Source: Chloroflexota bacterium (GTDB lineage Bacteria > Chloroflexota > Anaerolineae > JAAYZQ01). Taken from it: a stretch of DNA of 64,000 bases. The position numbers and the translations under genes were made by a program. Below, piece by piece: positions 51,103-59,705 of this stretch. Under the pieces are notes generated by a model. The model searched no databases. It was not told the origin of the DNA and saw only the letters and a list, made by a program, of their open reading frames with translations. Location of the stretch: the NCBI GenBank assembly GCA_018606645.1, contig JAGVRI010000007.1, forward strand, positions 186,001 to 250,000, written 5' to 3'. Each line of letters begins with the position of its first letter. The stretch's first letter is position 1.

Positions 51103-52317
51103 TCAGAATTGCGCCCAGCCGTCGGCCAGGCCCAGCAAGAGACGCCGCAAGAACTCCAGGGCGAGGGTCGTCGTCCAGACGCGGGACCGGTACTCGCGTC
51201 CCTGGTAGCGCAGACGACGGGTGTGTACCTGGGCGTCCGGCAGATCGGCGGCGATGGCCACCCACGGCCGTTCCTCCTCGTCCTCGAGCACGGCCAGGCC
51301 CCACGATGCGTCCCAGGCGGTTCGCACCTCGTGCGCCAGGAGCCGCGCTCCCGCCTCGCCCGGCGTAAGGTCAGCCGGCAGGCGGAGGACCTGGGCCAAT
51401 CCTGCCCCGCTGGGGGCCACGATCCCGCCGCGAAAGACGGCGGGATAGGGGCTCAGCCGTTGCGCCAGGTCCCCCTGGGTGAGCGTCTCGGCGACGGCCA
51501 GCGTGGCCCCCCGTTCCTGCAACAGCCCGGCGACGACCGCCTCCAACGTCGCATCGCCGGTGGCATAGATGGCTGCTCCCAGGCGCTGACGGATGCGGTT
51601 CTCAAAATCGTCGAGCAACGCCTCGGCTTCGGCGCGGGTGGGCGCTTTGGCCACGATCCGCACGTCGGTCTGGCCGGGATGGGCCGACAGCCCCACCGTC
51701 GGGTTTGACGACCGTTCCAGGTCGGCGATGGCTTCGTCAATGCGGCTTTCGCCCACCGCCACCGTCCTCAGGACGCGGGTGAGCAACACCTCCTGCCGCC
51801 CCATCCGCCGTTGCAGGTAGGGCACCACCGTATGTTCCATCAGATAGCGCATCTCGCGCGGCACGCCGGGCAGGGAGATGATCGTCCCCCGCGCATCTTC
51901 GACGATAAAGCCCGGTGCCGTGCCGACCGGGTTCTCGATGGGGATACAGCCTTCCGGCAGATAGGCCTGGCGGCGGTTGTTGTCGCCCATCTTGGTCCCA
52001 AAGCGGGCGAAAAAGGCCTCGATCTGGGCCAGCAGTTCAGGGTGGAGGACCAGGGGGCGGCCAGTCAGGCGCGCCACCGCCTCGCGCGTCACATCATCCA
52101 CCGTCGGACCCAATCCGCCGGTGACGATCACCACGTCGGCGCGGGTGAGGGCGTGTTCCAGGACCTGGGCAATCCGTTGCTCGTTATCGCCCACCGTGCT
52201 CCGGAAAAAGAGGTCGATCCCCAGATCGCGCAACTGGCGCGCCAGATAGGTCGCATTTGTATCATCAATCTGGCCCAGCAGCAGTTCCGTGCCGGTGGTG
52301 ACAATTTCCGCTCGCAT
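51103..52317 (-). CDS. cinA: CinA family protein with degenerate C-terminal deamidase domain
   Basis: A 404-residue protein. The N-terminal MoCF-like domain is normal (VTTGTELLLGQIDDTNATYL, VIVTGGLGPTVDDVTREA, PGVPREMRYLM). The C-terminal PncC-type nicotinamide-nucleotide amidohydrolase part, which usually has AESCTGGLL with the catalytic Ser, reads AVAETLTQGDLAQRLS and is probably inactive. CinA proteins act in NAD salvage or repair. ATG 52317 follows GGGAGGGTTGG; an upstream in-frame start at 52359 runs into repeats. It is followed after 13 nt by the subtilase. Confidence 0.85.
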   Translation of the reverse strand: MRAEIVTTGTELLLGQIDDTNATYLARQLRDLGIDLFFRSTVGDNEQRIAQVLEHALTRADVVIVTGGLGPTVDDVTREAVARLTGRPLVLHPELLAQIEAFFARFGTKMGDNNRRQAYLPEGCIPIENPVGTAPGFIVEDARGTIISLPGVPREMRYLMEHTVVPYLQRRMGRQEVLLTRVLRTVAVGESRIDEAIADLERSSNPTVGLSAHPGQTDVRIVAKAPTRAEAEALLDDFENRIRQRLGAAIYATGDATLEAVVAGLLQERGATLAVAETLTQGDLAQRLSPYPAVFRGGIVAPSGAGLAQVLRLPADLTPGEAGARLLAHEVRTAWDASWGLAVLEDEEERPWVAIAADLPDAQVHTRRLRYQGREYRSRVWTTTLALEFLRRLLLGLADGWAQF

Positions 52318-52344
52318 CCAACCCTCCCTTCGAAAATACCTCAC

Positions 52345-52585
52345 CCCTACCCCCTGCACCCCCTTCCCCTCTCCGCCAGCGGAGAGGGGAAGGGGGCCGG
52401 GGGGGATGAGGTGAAGTCGGGACCTGATCGTCCCTCGATATTTTCATCCCTCGTGGCGCCCCGCCGGGCGTGGGAACTCCCTTAAAAATAGACCGCTGCG
52501 GAACGTGCCCCCGCCGGCCCCCTCCCCCCACCCCTCCCACCAGGGGAGGGGGTATCCGGAGTCCCTCGCCCTTGACGGGGGAGGT
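52345..52585. repeat. GC-rich palindromic intergenic repeats
   Basis: CCCCTTCCCCTCTCCGC/GCGGAGAGGGGAAGGGG (about 52367-52401) and a second complex of CCCTCCC/GGGAGGG tracts (about 52515-52585). No gene is visible in the 356-nt gap between cinA and the CHAT gene apart from these and the promoter at 52640. Confidence 0.65.
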
Positions 52586-52637
52586 TAGGCGGGGGGCAAG
52601 TCCCCGCCGGAGGACGCCCAGCCGCCGCGAAGTGCCT

Positions 52638-52667
52638 CTATTGTACCACAATAGGGGAAAACGTAAA
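52638..52667 (-). promoter_or_regulatory. Promoter with palindrome CTATTGT-ACC-ACAATAG
   Basis: On the minus strand: TTTACG (52667-52662), a 16-bp spacer and TACAAT (52645-52640). The -10 lies within a 7-bp inverted repeat (52638-52654). It would give cinA a leader of about 320 nt, or the hairpin may end the CHAT transcript. Confidence 0.5.
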
Positions 52668-52673
52668 ATCCGA

Positions 52674-55600
52674 TCAGGCAGGCAAAGAACCGGATTCGGG
52701 TGGTCCGAACCGGCGTCTGAACTCCTCGACGGCGCTCTCACCGGCGGCAGCGATCGCCCGTCCGACGGCCGGGTTCATCAGGAACGAGGGAATCAGGCTG
52801 GCCAGCGGCGGGACGTTCTTGCGGAACCATCGCACCACCGACTCGATCTTGCCGAAATTGGGCGGCCCGGATTCGAGGGCCTTTTGCAGCGTGGCCACCT
52901 TCTGCTGGGCTGCCTTTCGCCGGTCGGGCGGGGTCTGCTCGGCCACCTCCTGGTGCAGAGCCTGGAAAAGCTCGGCCAGCGCCCGGCTATCTTCCTTCGG
53001 CGCAGACGTGGAGGCGTTGAGACCCCCTTGCCCAGGATCGGTATGCAGAGCGGGAGGTGCGGCAGTGGACCCGTCCCCACGGTCGGCGGCGGAACCGGCC
53101 GGCTGGCCGGCGGACCGGGGAGCCTTGCCGGCGATGCCTAGGATGACCCCGTCCGGGGCGCGCATATAGAGGGTGGGGATGGCCCAGTCAATGCGCCGCC
53201 GCCAGTCGGCGCCGAGGGCCGACATGATCCCCCGCCGGCCTTCCTGGACGGCCGCATCCACCGGCCAGCCGCTGGCCAGCGCCCCGTAAAACCCGGCGGT
53301 AAAGGCGCGGGCCAGCGGGTCGGCGATGGCTTGCTGCATGGCCACCACCGCCGGCACCCCGCCCCGGACCAACTGATGAGCGACGCCGCCCACCACCCCA
53401 TCCGAGCCGATGCGCGCCGTCTCGCAGGCGTTCAACACCGCCAACCGCAGACCGCTATCGGCCACCAACTGCCCCAGCAGCAACGCCGGAGCCAGATCGG
53501 ACCGGCCCTCCCCATCCTCCAGGATGAGAAAGCCCTCGTCGCCGTCAAAAGTCCCATGCCCCACATAGTGCAGGATGTGATAGCCGTGGCGCAGCCGGGC
53601 CAACAGTTCCTCCTGGGTGGTGTGTTCCACCACCTCGACCTTGACCAACCCTTTGAGCTGACTCAGGGCCTGGCGGATATTCGCCACCTCCGCCTCGGCG
53701 CTGAACGGGAGCTGGTCCTTCGGTTGGGCGATGGCGACCAGCACCCGCAGCGGCAGCCGCACCACCAACGGCTTGGAAGGGTCGGGCAGGTCCAGGTAGC
53801 GGACGATGGGGAAGCGCAGGCGCAAGCCCAGATACTCTTCATCGAACAGCAACTCCCACGGCAAGGCCATCAGTTCCGGAGGAGCAATGTGGAGCTTCAG
53901 GCGCAAGCCCACGTCCTCCTCCAGGCTGCCCAGGGTGCGGGTCCACAGCTTCAGGACCCGCGTCGGGAACAGCGCCTCGAACAGGATCTCTCCCAACGCC
54001 TGGACATCGTGGGCCGTGGCCGTCCGGTTCACGGCGCTTTGTAGCCACTGTTCAAAGGCGCCATCGTTGGGCAAGACCAGCGGCTGGGGAGGGACGCTGC
54101 CCCCCTCCGAGACCATCGCCTCCACGGTGTATCCGGCCTCGGCGCTGCCCCGCAGCCGCAGGTCAAAATCCTTGTAGGTCCACAGGCCGCTCCCCGGCTG
54201 GCGTTCGGCCATCGGTCCGCTGATCGGCTGAGTGCCGGGGGACGGTGAGGCAGCCGACGCTTCCGCATCCCCCGGTAGGCCCGAACCCCAAAAGCGGTTG
54301 AGGTAATGCTGCACCGCCACGGGGAGCGGGCTGCTCTCGGCCTGGCCCTGCCGCAGACGGTACAGGATGGACCCCTCAATGTGAAAATAGTCGCTCTCCA
54401 TGCTCCACGACTGACCCACCTCGGCCAGGACCTGAACCAGCCGTTTCTGGAACCAATGATTGGGGGCGACGCTGAACGCCTGGCGGATCGGGACCCGCGT
54501 CACGTGGCCATTCATGCAGCGCAACGACACCTCTTCTCCCTGCACCAGAGAAGCGCCGCACGACTGGCAAGTCGCCTCGGCCTCGGTCAGGCGCAGCGCG
54601 CTCCCCTCGCAAGCCGGGCACAGCTCGGCCGTCTCTTCGCACTGGCCGCAGGGGGAGCGCAGATAGGGCTGGAGATACTTGCCCTTGAACGCCCGGTAGA
54701 TGGCCAGCGCGCTCTGCGCCAGTTCCACGCTTTTGAGATCTTCCCGCTCCGCCCGCAACAGGGCCTGGACGATATCAATCATGGCCGCCTTGCCCGCGGC
54801 CGGCAACCGCATGCGGTTGATCGCCTCAATGGAGCGATCAAAGTAGCCGGGGTGTTGCTGCTGCAGTTCCTTGGCGTCGCGGACCAGTTCGGGAAGCCGC
54901 TGCAGGCCCCACGCCCGGACCAGCGAGGTGGGCAAGGCCCGGGTGAAATAGATCTTGCCTTTGGTCGAAACCACGCCCAGCCCGCTGATGACGCCGGCGG
55001 CGATCTCTTCGTCGTACAGACTGCTGGGCCGCACATACTGGCGCTCGCGGGCCAGGATCTCGGTCTCGAACTTTTGCCACAGCCCCTGCCCAGAGATCGA
55101 TTGCCGCACCCCCGTGCCCGGATCGTAATGGGACACCCGCTTGATCTTTTCGATGGAGAAATGCTTGTCCACCAGCTCCTCGGTAAAGCGGACCGGCAGG
55201 GGGATGGCCTGCATGCAGCGGGACAGGGCCTGGACCAAGGTGCCGTTGATCGACTCATCGCGGGACAGGATGGCCAGGTAGCCCAGGTTCAGATCGATCC
55301 ACACAAAGCCGTACCGGCTCTGATACACCTGATCGGGGTGTTCGTCCGCGTCGAGGAAGCGGTGAGCTACCTGGTAGCGGAACCGGATTTCGCGGATGCC
55401 ATCCAGTTGCTCCTCGTCCAAGAGGAGGACGTGACCGGGTGCGGATTCGGCTTCATAATCTTCGCCCGGCAGGATCTCCATCTCCAGGTCGATCGGCTCC
55501 TGGGCGGCCAGTTCATCCAGGGCGTGCTGAAACGCCTGCCGGTCCGGCCCATCCAGACCGGAGGGCAGCAGATAGAGGTGGAAGGCCAGCTTGCGCCCGT

Positions 55601-55883
55601 AGCGATAATTCTCGTAGAGTTCCTCTACCTCCGCTTCGCTGAGCGTCGGCAACCGTCCCGCCCGGGCGATCAGTTCCTCCTGGCTCAGACCATCCACGGG
55701 ATAACCGGGCGCATGACGGTCGATCAGTTCGCGCAGGGCAAAGACCGGCACGCGGTACAGCCGGTTCAGGTTCGCCAGGCGCGGGGTCCGGGCGCTCTGG
55801 CCCTCTGAACCGGCCCTTGGTCCCCATCCAGGCGTCGCCGACGCCTTGCCCTCGCCCTGCTCCTGAGCGCCGATCCCCACCAT
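52674..55883 (-). CDS. CHAT-domain caspase-like protease with zinc ribbons
   Basis: A 1069-residue protein. The CHAT domain occupies about 690-960, with the catalytic dyad His776 in ILHYVGHGTF and Cys820 in LAVLNACET. The middle has paired zinc-ribbon cysteines: 412/415, 422/425, 439/442, plus Cys456 and His460. The first 400 residues (start RLYRVPVFALRELIDRHAPG) are not recognised and may sense a ligand. The tail after 970 is low-complexity, then helical. CHAT proteases act in conflict and cell-death systems when released by a partner. The partner here is the STAND ATPase gene ending 15 nt upstream. ATG 55883 has AAGGA nearby. Confidence 0.85.
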   Translation of the reverse strand: MVGIGAQEQGEGKASATPGWGPRAGSEGQSARTPRLANLNRLYRVPVFALRELIDRHAPGYPVDGLSQEELIARAGRLPTLSEAEVEELYENYRYGRKLAFHLYLLPSGLDGPDRQAFQHALDELAAQEPIDLEMEILPGEDYEAESAPGHVLLLDEEQLDGIREIRFRYQVAHRFLDADEHPDQVYQSRYGFVWIDLNLGYLAILSRDESINGTLVQALSRCMQAIPLPVRFTEELVDKHFSIEKIKRVSHYDPGTGVRQSISGQGLWQKFETEILARERQYVRPSSLYDEEIAAGVISGLGVVSTKGKIYFTRALPTSLVRAWGLQRLPELVRDAKELQQQHPGYFDRSIEAINRMRLPAAGKAAMIDIVQALLRAEREDLKSVELAQSALAIYRAFKGKYLQPYLRSPCGQCEETAELCPACEGSALRLTEAEATCQSCGASLVQGEEVSLRCMNGHVTRVPIRQAFSVAPNHWFQKRLVQVLAEVGQSWSMESDYFHIEGSILYRLRQGQAESSPLPVAVQHYLNRFWGSGLPGDAEASAASPSPGTQPISGPMAERQPGSGLWTYKDFDLRLRGSAEAGYTVEAMVSEGGSVPPQPLVLPNDGAFEQWLQSAVNRTATAHDVQALGEILFEALFPTRVLKLWTRTLGSLEEDVGLRLKLHIAPPELMALPWELLFDEEYLGLRLRFPIVRYLDLPDPSKPLVVRLPLRVLVAIAQPKDQLPFSAEAEVANIRQALSQLKGLVKVEVVEHTTQEELLARLRHGYHILHYVGHGTFDGDEGFLILEDGEGRSDLAPALLLGQLVADSGLRLAVLNACETARIGSDGVVGGVAHQLVRGGVPAVVAMQQAIADPLARAFTAGFYGALASGWPVDAAVQEGRRGIMSALGADWRRRIDWAIPTLYMRAPDGVILGIAGKAPRSAGQPAGSAADRGDGSTAAPPALHTDPGQGGLNASTSAPKEDSRALAELFQALHQEVAEQTPPDRRKAAQQKVATLQKALESGPPNFGKIESVVRWFRKNVPPLASLIPSFLMNPAVGRAIAAAGESAVEEFRRRFGPPESGSLPA

Positions 55884-55898
55884 CGTTTCCTTGTCCGC

Positions 55899-58433
55899 TT
55901 ACCGGCTGCCCACCAGTTTCAACAGCCTCTCGGCCGCCGCTAGGGCGTGTTCATAACAATAGGGCGGACCGTCGCACCAGGCGCGCTCTCGAGCCGCTTC
56001 GGCGTGCTGACGCGTCTGGGCCAGGTCCCCGCCCTGCAATGCCCAGCGTCCCAGGGTGTTGTGGATCTCGGCCTCTTTCAGCCGGTATTCGCTGCGGGCG
56101 GCCAGCGACAGGGCTTCCTCGGCGCACTCCTGCGCCTTTCCTCGATCCCCCTTGGCCTGATACCAGCGCGCCCAGGCGAGCAGGATATCCGGCTCCAATT
56201 GCGCCCGATGGCTCTCGTGGCACATGTCCGACGCCTGGTGGAGATAGGCCTCCGCCCCGGACAGGTTGCCCAGGATCAGATGCGCCGCACCCAACAGCCA
56301 GCAGGTCCAGGCCAGATGGTACGCCGCATCTCCAGCCACCGGGTCGCTCGCGGTTGTTCCCATCCACTGGACCATGGTGTCGATTGCTTCCACGACTTGT
56401 TCCGCCTCCTTTCTCATCAGGGCCAACTCGGCCCGGTAAAGATGCACCCACCTCTGAACCAGAGCGCTGTCTGGCTGCGCGGCTGAGGCGGCATCGAGCT
56501 GTCGCTCGGCCGGCTCCATGGCCCCCCGATACCCCAGCAGGCCGCCCAACCGGGCTCGCGCCCTGGCCTCCAGCGCCCGGTCGCCGATCTCCTGGCTGTA
56601 GCGGATGACCCGCTGCCAGTTCCGTTCCGCCTCGGCCAGTTCCCCCAGCTCCCACTGCGCCTCGGCCAGCATCTCCAGGCCCAGGGCCAATCCGGCGGGA
56701 TCGTTCCGTCTCTCCTGAAGGGCATGGTGCACCTGGAGAAAGGGGATGGCCTGGCGGGGCCGTCCCCAGGCGATGGAGAATTCGGCCAGCGCGTAGAGGA
56801 CCTGCGCCTGGGTTGCTGGATCCTGGACGTTGGGCAACCGTGACGGAGTGATGGCCTCCTGCCCGGTCGGGGCCGGATCGAGCAGAGCTGCCCTACGCGG
56901 AAAGAGGGCCTGGAGCAGATCGATGCCCAGCCGATAGGCGCCCAGGCGGTGAAGGGGCTGCCTCAGCCGCTCCAGAAATACCGCCGCCGCCTGGTCTGTT
57001 TGTCCCAGGCACACGGTGTGGTGGTAGAGCTCGATGGCCGGCGCCAGGTCCTCCAGCGCGCCGGGCGGGTCCGGCGCCGACGCCAGCCGCGATACATAAT
57101 ATTCCTGGAGTTGCCGATGGGCCTGTTCCCGTTCAGGGAGGGTCAACCGGCGGTAGACAAAGGCCCGCACCATTGGCGGCAGCTCATATTGCCCGGTCTC
57201 TAGGTGGAACAGGATCAGGCCGCGCTGGGCCAGCTCGCGCATCGCCAATCCGAGTTGCCGATTGGCGGCAAAGGGGCTGAACCGGGCGGCCAGGGCATAG
57301 TCCAGGGCGGAGCGGGCGACGGCCATCCGGCCCAGCAGTTCGCCCAGCGGCGCCGGCAGCGCCTTGCAGGCTAAAGCCAGGATGATGGACTCGGGGCGGT
57401 CCTGGCCCTCGCCAGGGCGATAGCGAGTCGCGGAGAGCATCCGCACCGGCCAATGGGGATCGTGGGCGATCATCCCCGCCCACAGGCGCAAGGCCAGAGG
57501 ATGGCCGGTGTTCCACTGCCTCACTGCCTCCAGTTCGGCCGGCGTCCCTCGCAATCCCTGGCTGCGGAGGAAGGCCAGCGCCTCGTCGGGGCTCAGGGCG
57601 CTCAGCTCCTCCCGCCGGCAGCCGGCCAGGTCGTCCAGCTCCGCCGGCAGGAGGCGGCTGGTGATCAACACCCGGCTCTCCAGCGGGGACCCGGCCAGCC
57701 GGCGCAAAAAGCGACCCGCGTCCGGGTCGGCGCAGGTCCGCAGACCCGGTCCGGCCGCTTCGCCGGGGTCCTCCGCCTCCACCGCCGAGAGGCGGGCATC
57801 GGCGCGCAGTTCCCGGTCGAGGCCGTCCAGCACCACCAGCAAGCGCCGGTGTTGGAGCCACTCCACCACCTCGCGCCCTTTGCCATGGGCGGCGATCGAG
57901 TCCGGTTCCAGGAGTCCATCGCTGACATAGAACAAGGCCCGGTCCAGGAAGGAGGCGAATCCCGCGTGGGGATTCGAGAAGGACCACCAGATCACCCCTT
58001 CCGGGCGCCGATCGTCGGGCACACGACAGCCGGCCGATGCCTCGGAAGGATCCTCAGCCAGGCCGGGCAACGGCGCCCCCAGCACGTCGTGGCACAGCCA
58101 GGCCCAGGCCAAGGCCGATTTGCCCATCCCGGCCGGGGCGGTCAGGACCAGCACCGGCTGGGGACCGTCCAGGAACCAGCGGGTCAACATCTGCCGCTCC
58201 TGGACGCGCCCGGTCAAGCCCGGCGGCAGCGGATAGGGATGAGCCAGATAGGGCGCGGGGGGCAGCGGAACCTGGAAGAGGAGAGACGGGGGTCGCTCTC
58301 GGCGGACCCGGGCCGGCGCCCCCGTCGCCGTCCCAGGTTCCGCGAACGGCCGCCCATGAGGTTGGGCTAACCCAAGCTCAAGATCGGTTCTGTCCGGACT
58401 CACTGCCGGCGCGGCTTTCGCTTCCCCCCGCAT
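55899..58433 (-). CDS. STAND/NACHT-type ATPase with TPR repeats
   Basis: An 844-residue protein (from ATG 58433). The NTPase begins at LTGRVQERQMLTRWFLDGPQ, with Walker A APAGMGKSALAWAW (about 100-113), Walker B LLVVLDGLDRE (about 199-209), sensor RVLITSR (about 254-260) and a winged-helix half (FHLETGQYELPPMVRAFVYR). The C-terminal 350 residues are TPR-like helical repeats (LGLEMLAEAQWELGELAEAE and similar). This is the plan of STAND switch proteins, where the repeats sense a trigger. It is followed by the CHAT protease gene, the usual effector. GAAGAAGG lies upstream of 58433; a GTG at 58466 is an alternative. Confidence 0.85.
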   Translation of the reverse strand: MRGEAKAAPAVSPDRTDLELGLAQPHGRPFAEPGTATGAPARVRRERPPSLLFQVPLPPAPYLAHPYPLPPGLTGRVQERQMLTRWFLDGPQPVLVLTAPAGMGKSALAWAWLCHDVLGAPLPGLAEDPSEASAGCRVPDDRRPEGVIWWSFSNPHAGFASFLDRALFYVSDGLLEPDSIAAHGKGREVVEWLQHRRLLVVLDGLDRELRADARLSAVEAEDPGEAAGPGLRTCADPDAGRFLRRLAGSPLESRVLITSRLLPAELDDLAGCRREELSALSPDEALAFLRSQGLRGTPAELEAVRQWNTGHPLALRLWAGMIAHDPHWPVRMLSATRYRPGEGQDRPESIILALACKALPAPLGELLGRMAVARSALDYALAARFSPFAANRQLGLAMRELAQRGLILFHLETGQYELPPMVRAFVYRRLTLPEREQAHRQLQEYYVSRLASAPDPPGALEDLAPAIELYHHTVCLGQTDQAAAVFLERLRQPLHRLGAYRLGIDLLQALFPRRAALLDPAPTGQEAITPSRLPNVQDPATQAQVLYALAEFSIAWGRPRQAIPFLQVHHALQERRNDPAGLALGLEMLAEAQWELGELAEAERNWQRVIRYSQEIGDRALEARARARLGGLLGYRGAMEPAERQLDAASAAQPDSALVQRWVHLYRAELALMRKEAEQVVEAIDTMVQWMGTTASDPVAGDAAYHLAWTCWLLGAAHLILGNLSGAEAYLHQASDMCHESHRAQLEPDILLAWARWYQAKGDRGKAQECAEEALSLAARSEYRLKEAEIHNTLGRWALQGGDLAQTRQHAEAARERAWCDGPPYCYEHALAAAERLLKLVGSR

Positions 58434-58516
58434 GATCGGCACCTTCTTCCCAGCCGGGCCTTCCACCCTCCCTGGCCGGACTGACTCTGCCTTGGAAACA
58501 CAATGAATCAGGTGTA

Positions 58517-58545
58517 TTTATACCATATATGGTTTTTTCTGTCAA
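58517..58545 (-). promoter_or_regulatory. Promoter of the STAND-CHAT operon with palindrome in the spacer
   Basis: On the minus strand: TTGACA (58545-58540), a 17-bp spacer and TATAAA (58522-58517). The perfect 12-bp palindrome ACCATATATGGT (58522-58533) sits between the two hexamers, an ideal place for a repressor. The block is AT-rich compared with its surroundings. Confidence 0.75.
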
Positions 58546-58570
58546 GAATCGGAAGAAACAAAAAGACCGA

Positions 58571-58796
58571 GGAGTGGAGCCTTCAGGCGGTCCTTCGGCG
58601 GAAGCCTCGACTTCGGGGTGAGGGAGTGGAGCCTTCAGGCGGTGTCGTTCCAGCTGCAGCCTTGACTCCGGGAGTGGGGCCTTCAGGCGGTCCTCCGGCT
58701 GAAGCCTCGGCTCCGGGGTGACGGAGTGGAGCTTTTAGGCGGTGGCTCCGGCTCAAGCCTCGACTCCGAGGTGAGGGAGTGGAGTCTTTAGGCGGT
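58571..58796 (-). repeat. REP/BIME-like array G (four paired units plus one arm)
   Basis: Arm 2 (GGAGTGGAGCCTTCAGGCGG and variants with GGAGTGGAGCTTTTAGGCGG) alternates with inverted arm 1 (CCGGCTGAAGCCTCGGCTCC and so on). It lies just upstream of the STAND promoter and downstream of the small zinc-ribbon gene region. Confidence 0.85.
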
Positions 58797-58826
58797 TGAG
58801 GTCGTGGATGAATCAGAGCCGGCCGG

Positions 58827-59009
58827 TCATCCCAACGCCTCATCGCATGGCGTGCGACCGTCAATCGTTCCGGTGATGCGCCGGATCTCCCGCCAGCAGG
58901 ACTCACAGACGTAATACCAGCCGGGCTCACGGCTGAAGCGTAGTGGAACAAACACGCGAAAGACCAGCTCCTCTTTCCGCTTGCACACGGGGCAGATTTC
59001 TCGTTTCAT
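58827..59009 (-). CDS. Small zinc-ribbon protein
   Basis: A 60-residue protein with two CxxC knuckles: CPVCKRKEELVFRVFVPLRF at the start and YVCESCWREI later. It is a likely single zinc ribbon of unknown role. ATG 59009 follows AGGACGGGAAG; a longer frame from 59060 is less well supported. It has its own promoter at 59121-59149. Confidence 0.6.
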   Translation of the reverse strand: MKREICPVCKRKEELVFRVFVPLRFSREPGWYYVCESCWREIRRITGTIDGRTPCDEALG

Positions 59010-59120
59010 CTTCCCGTCCTCTATAGACAACGATGGTTGCCGATGGGTGAACGCGGACATGAATGGGCCACCGCCGCCGCTTTTCCGATCGGCCTGGACC
59101 GTTCTCTGTGTCTGTGGCCT

Positions 59121-59149
59121 ATCTTAACACCCTTTCCCCGAACGATCAA
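59121..59149 (-). promoter_or_regulatory. Promoter of the small zinc-ribbon gene
   Basis: On the minus strand: TTGATC (59149-59144), a 17-bp spacer and TAAGAT (59126-59121). The leader would be about 105 nt. Confidence 0.6.
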
Positions 59150-59204
59150 GTCCCTTCCGGCAAGAGACCCGCCCTTTCGCCCCGGTCTGAAGCGATGCCC
59201 TTCG

Positions 59205-59510
59205 TCCCGGCCCCCTCCCGGCACGCGGGGAGGGGGTGTGCGGGTGGGGCGAACCGGCGAAATCGGCGAAAGGCGCGAACGCGTGGCCGGGGGGTAGGGC
59301 AAACCTCCGGTTTGCCCAGGCAGCCGCGAGCCATAGGCTTGCACTACCCTGCGGCGCCGACCGACGGCCAGCTTTCGCAGATTGTCAACGAATGGGGCGC
59401 GGGGCGACCGGGCCGGTCGCCCCTACGGCCTCGGCCCCCTCCCCGCGTGCCCAATGACCCCTCTCCCCAGCCCCCTCCCCGCACGCGGGGAGGGGGTGTC
59501 GGGGTGGGGT
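59205..59510. repeat. Mixed GTAG-type and GC-rich palindromic repeats
   Basis: CCCCTCCC...GGGAGGGG palindromes around ACGCGG at about 59205-59237 and 59468-59508; GTAGGGCAAACC plus TCCGGTTTGCCC at 59294-59317 (identical to the minus strand of 9662-9685); the inverse of CATTCGTTGACA at about 59378-59396; and GCGACCGGGCCGGTCGCCCC then TAC at 59404-59426. No gene is visible between 59150 and 59705. Confidence 0.7.
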
Positions 59511-59705
59511 GATCGAGCACGCGGAGCCGGGGGATGGCCTTTCATCGGGGGTTTCTCCCCGGCATTCAAGCCGCCCTGGAACGCGGATGCGGCGGATGCC
59601 CACCCTGGTTTGGGTCTGCCCCACCCGAGTCGGAGAACCCCCAACCAGTGGGGGATTCCCCCCTGCCTGAAAAACCTATCCACAACTGGGGCGCGGTGAA
59701 CGGGG

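Noticed and set aside
59061..59705. Several short open frames on both strands
   Set aside because: All are Pro/Arg/Gly-rich translations of palindromic repeats without ribosome sites or recognisable domains.
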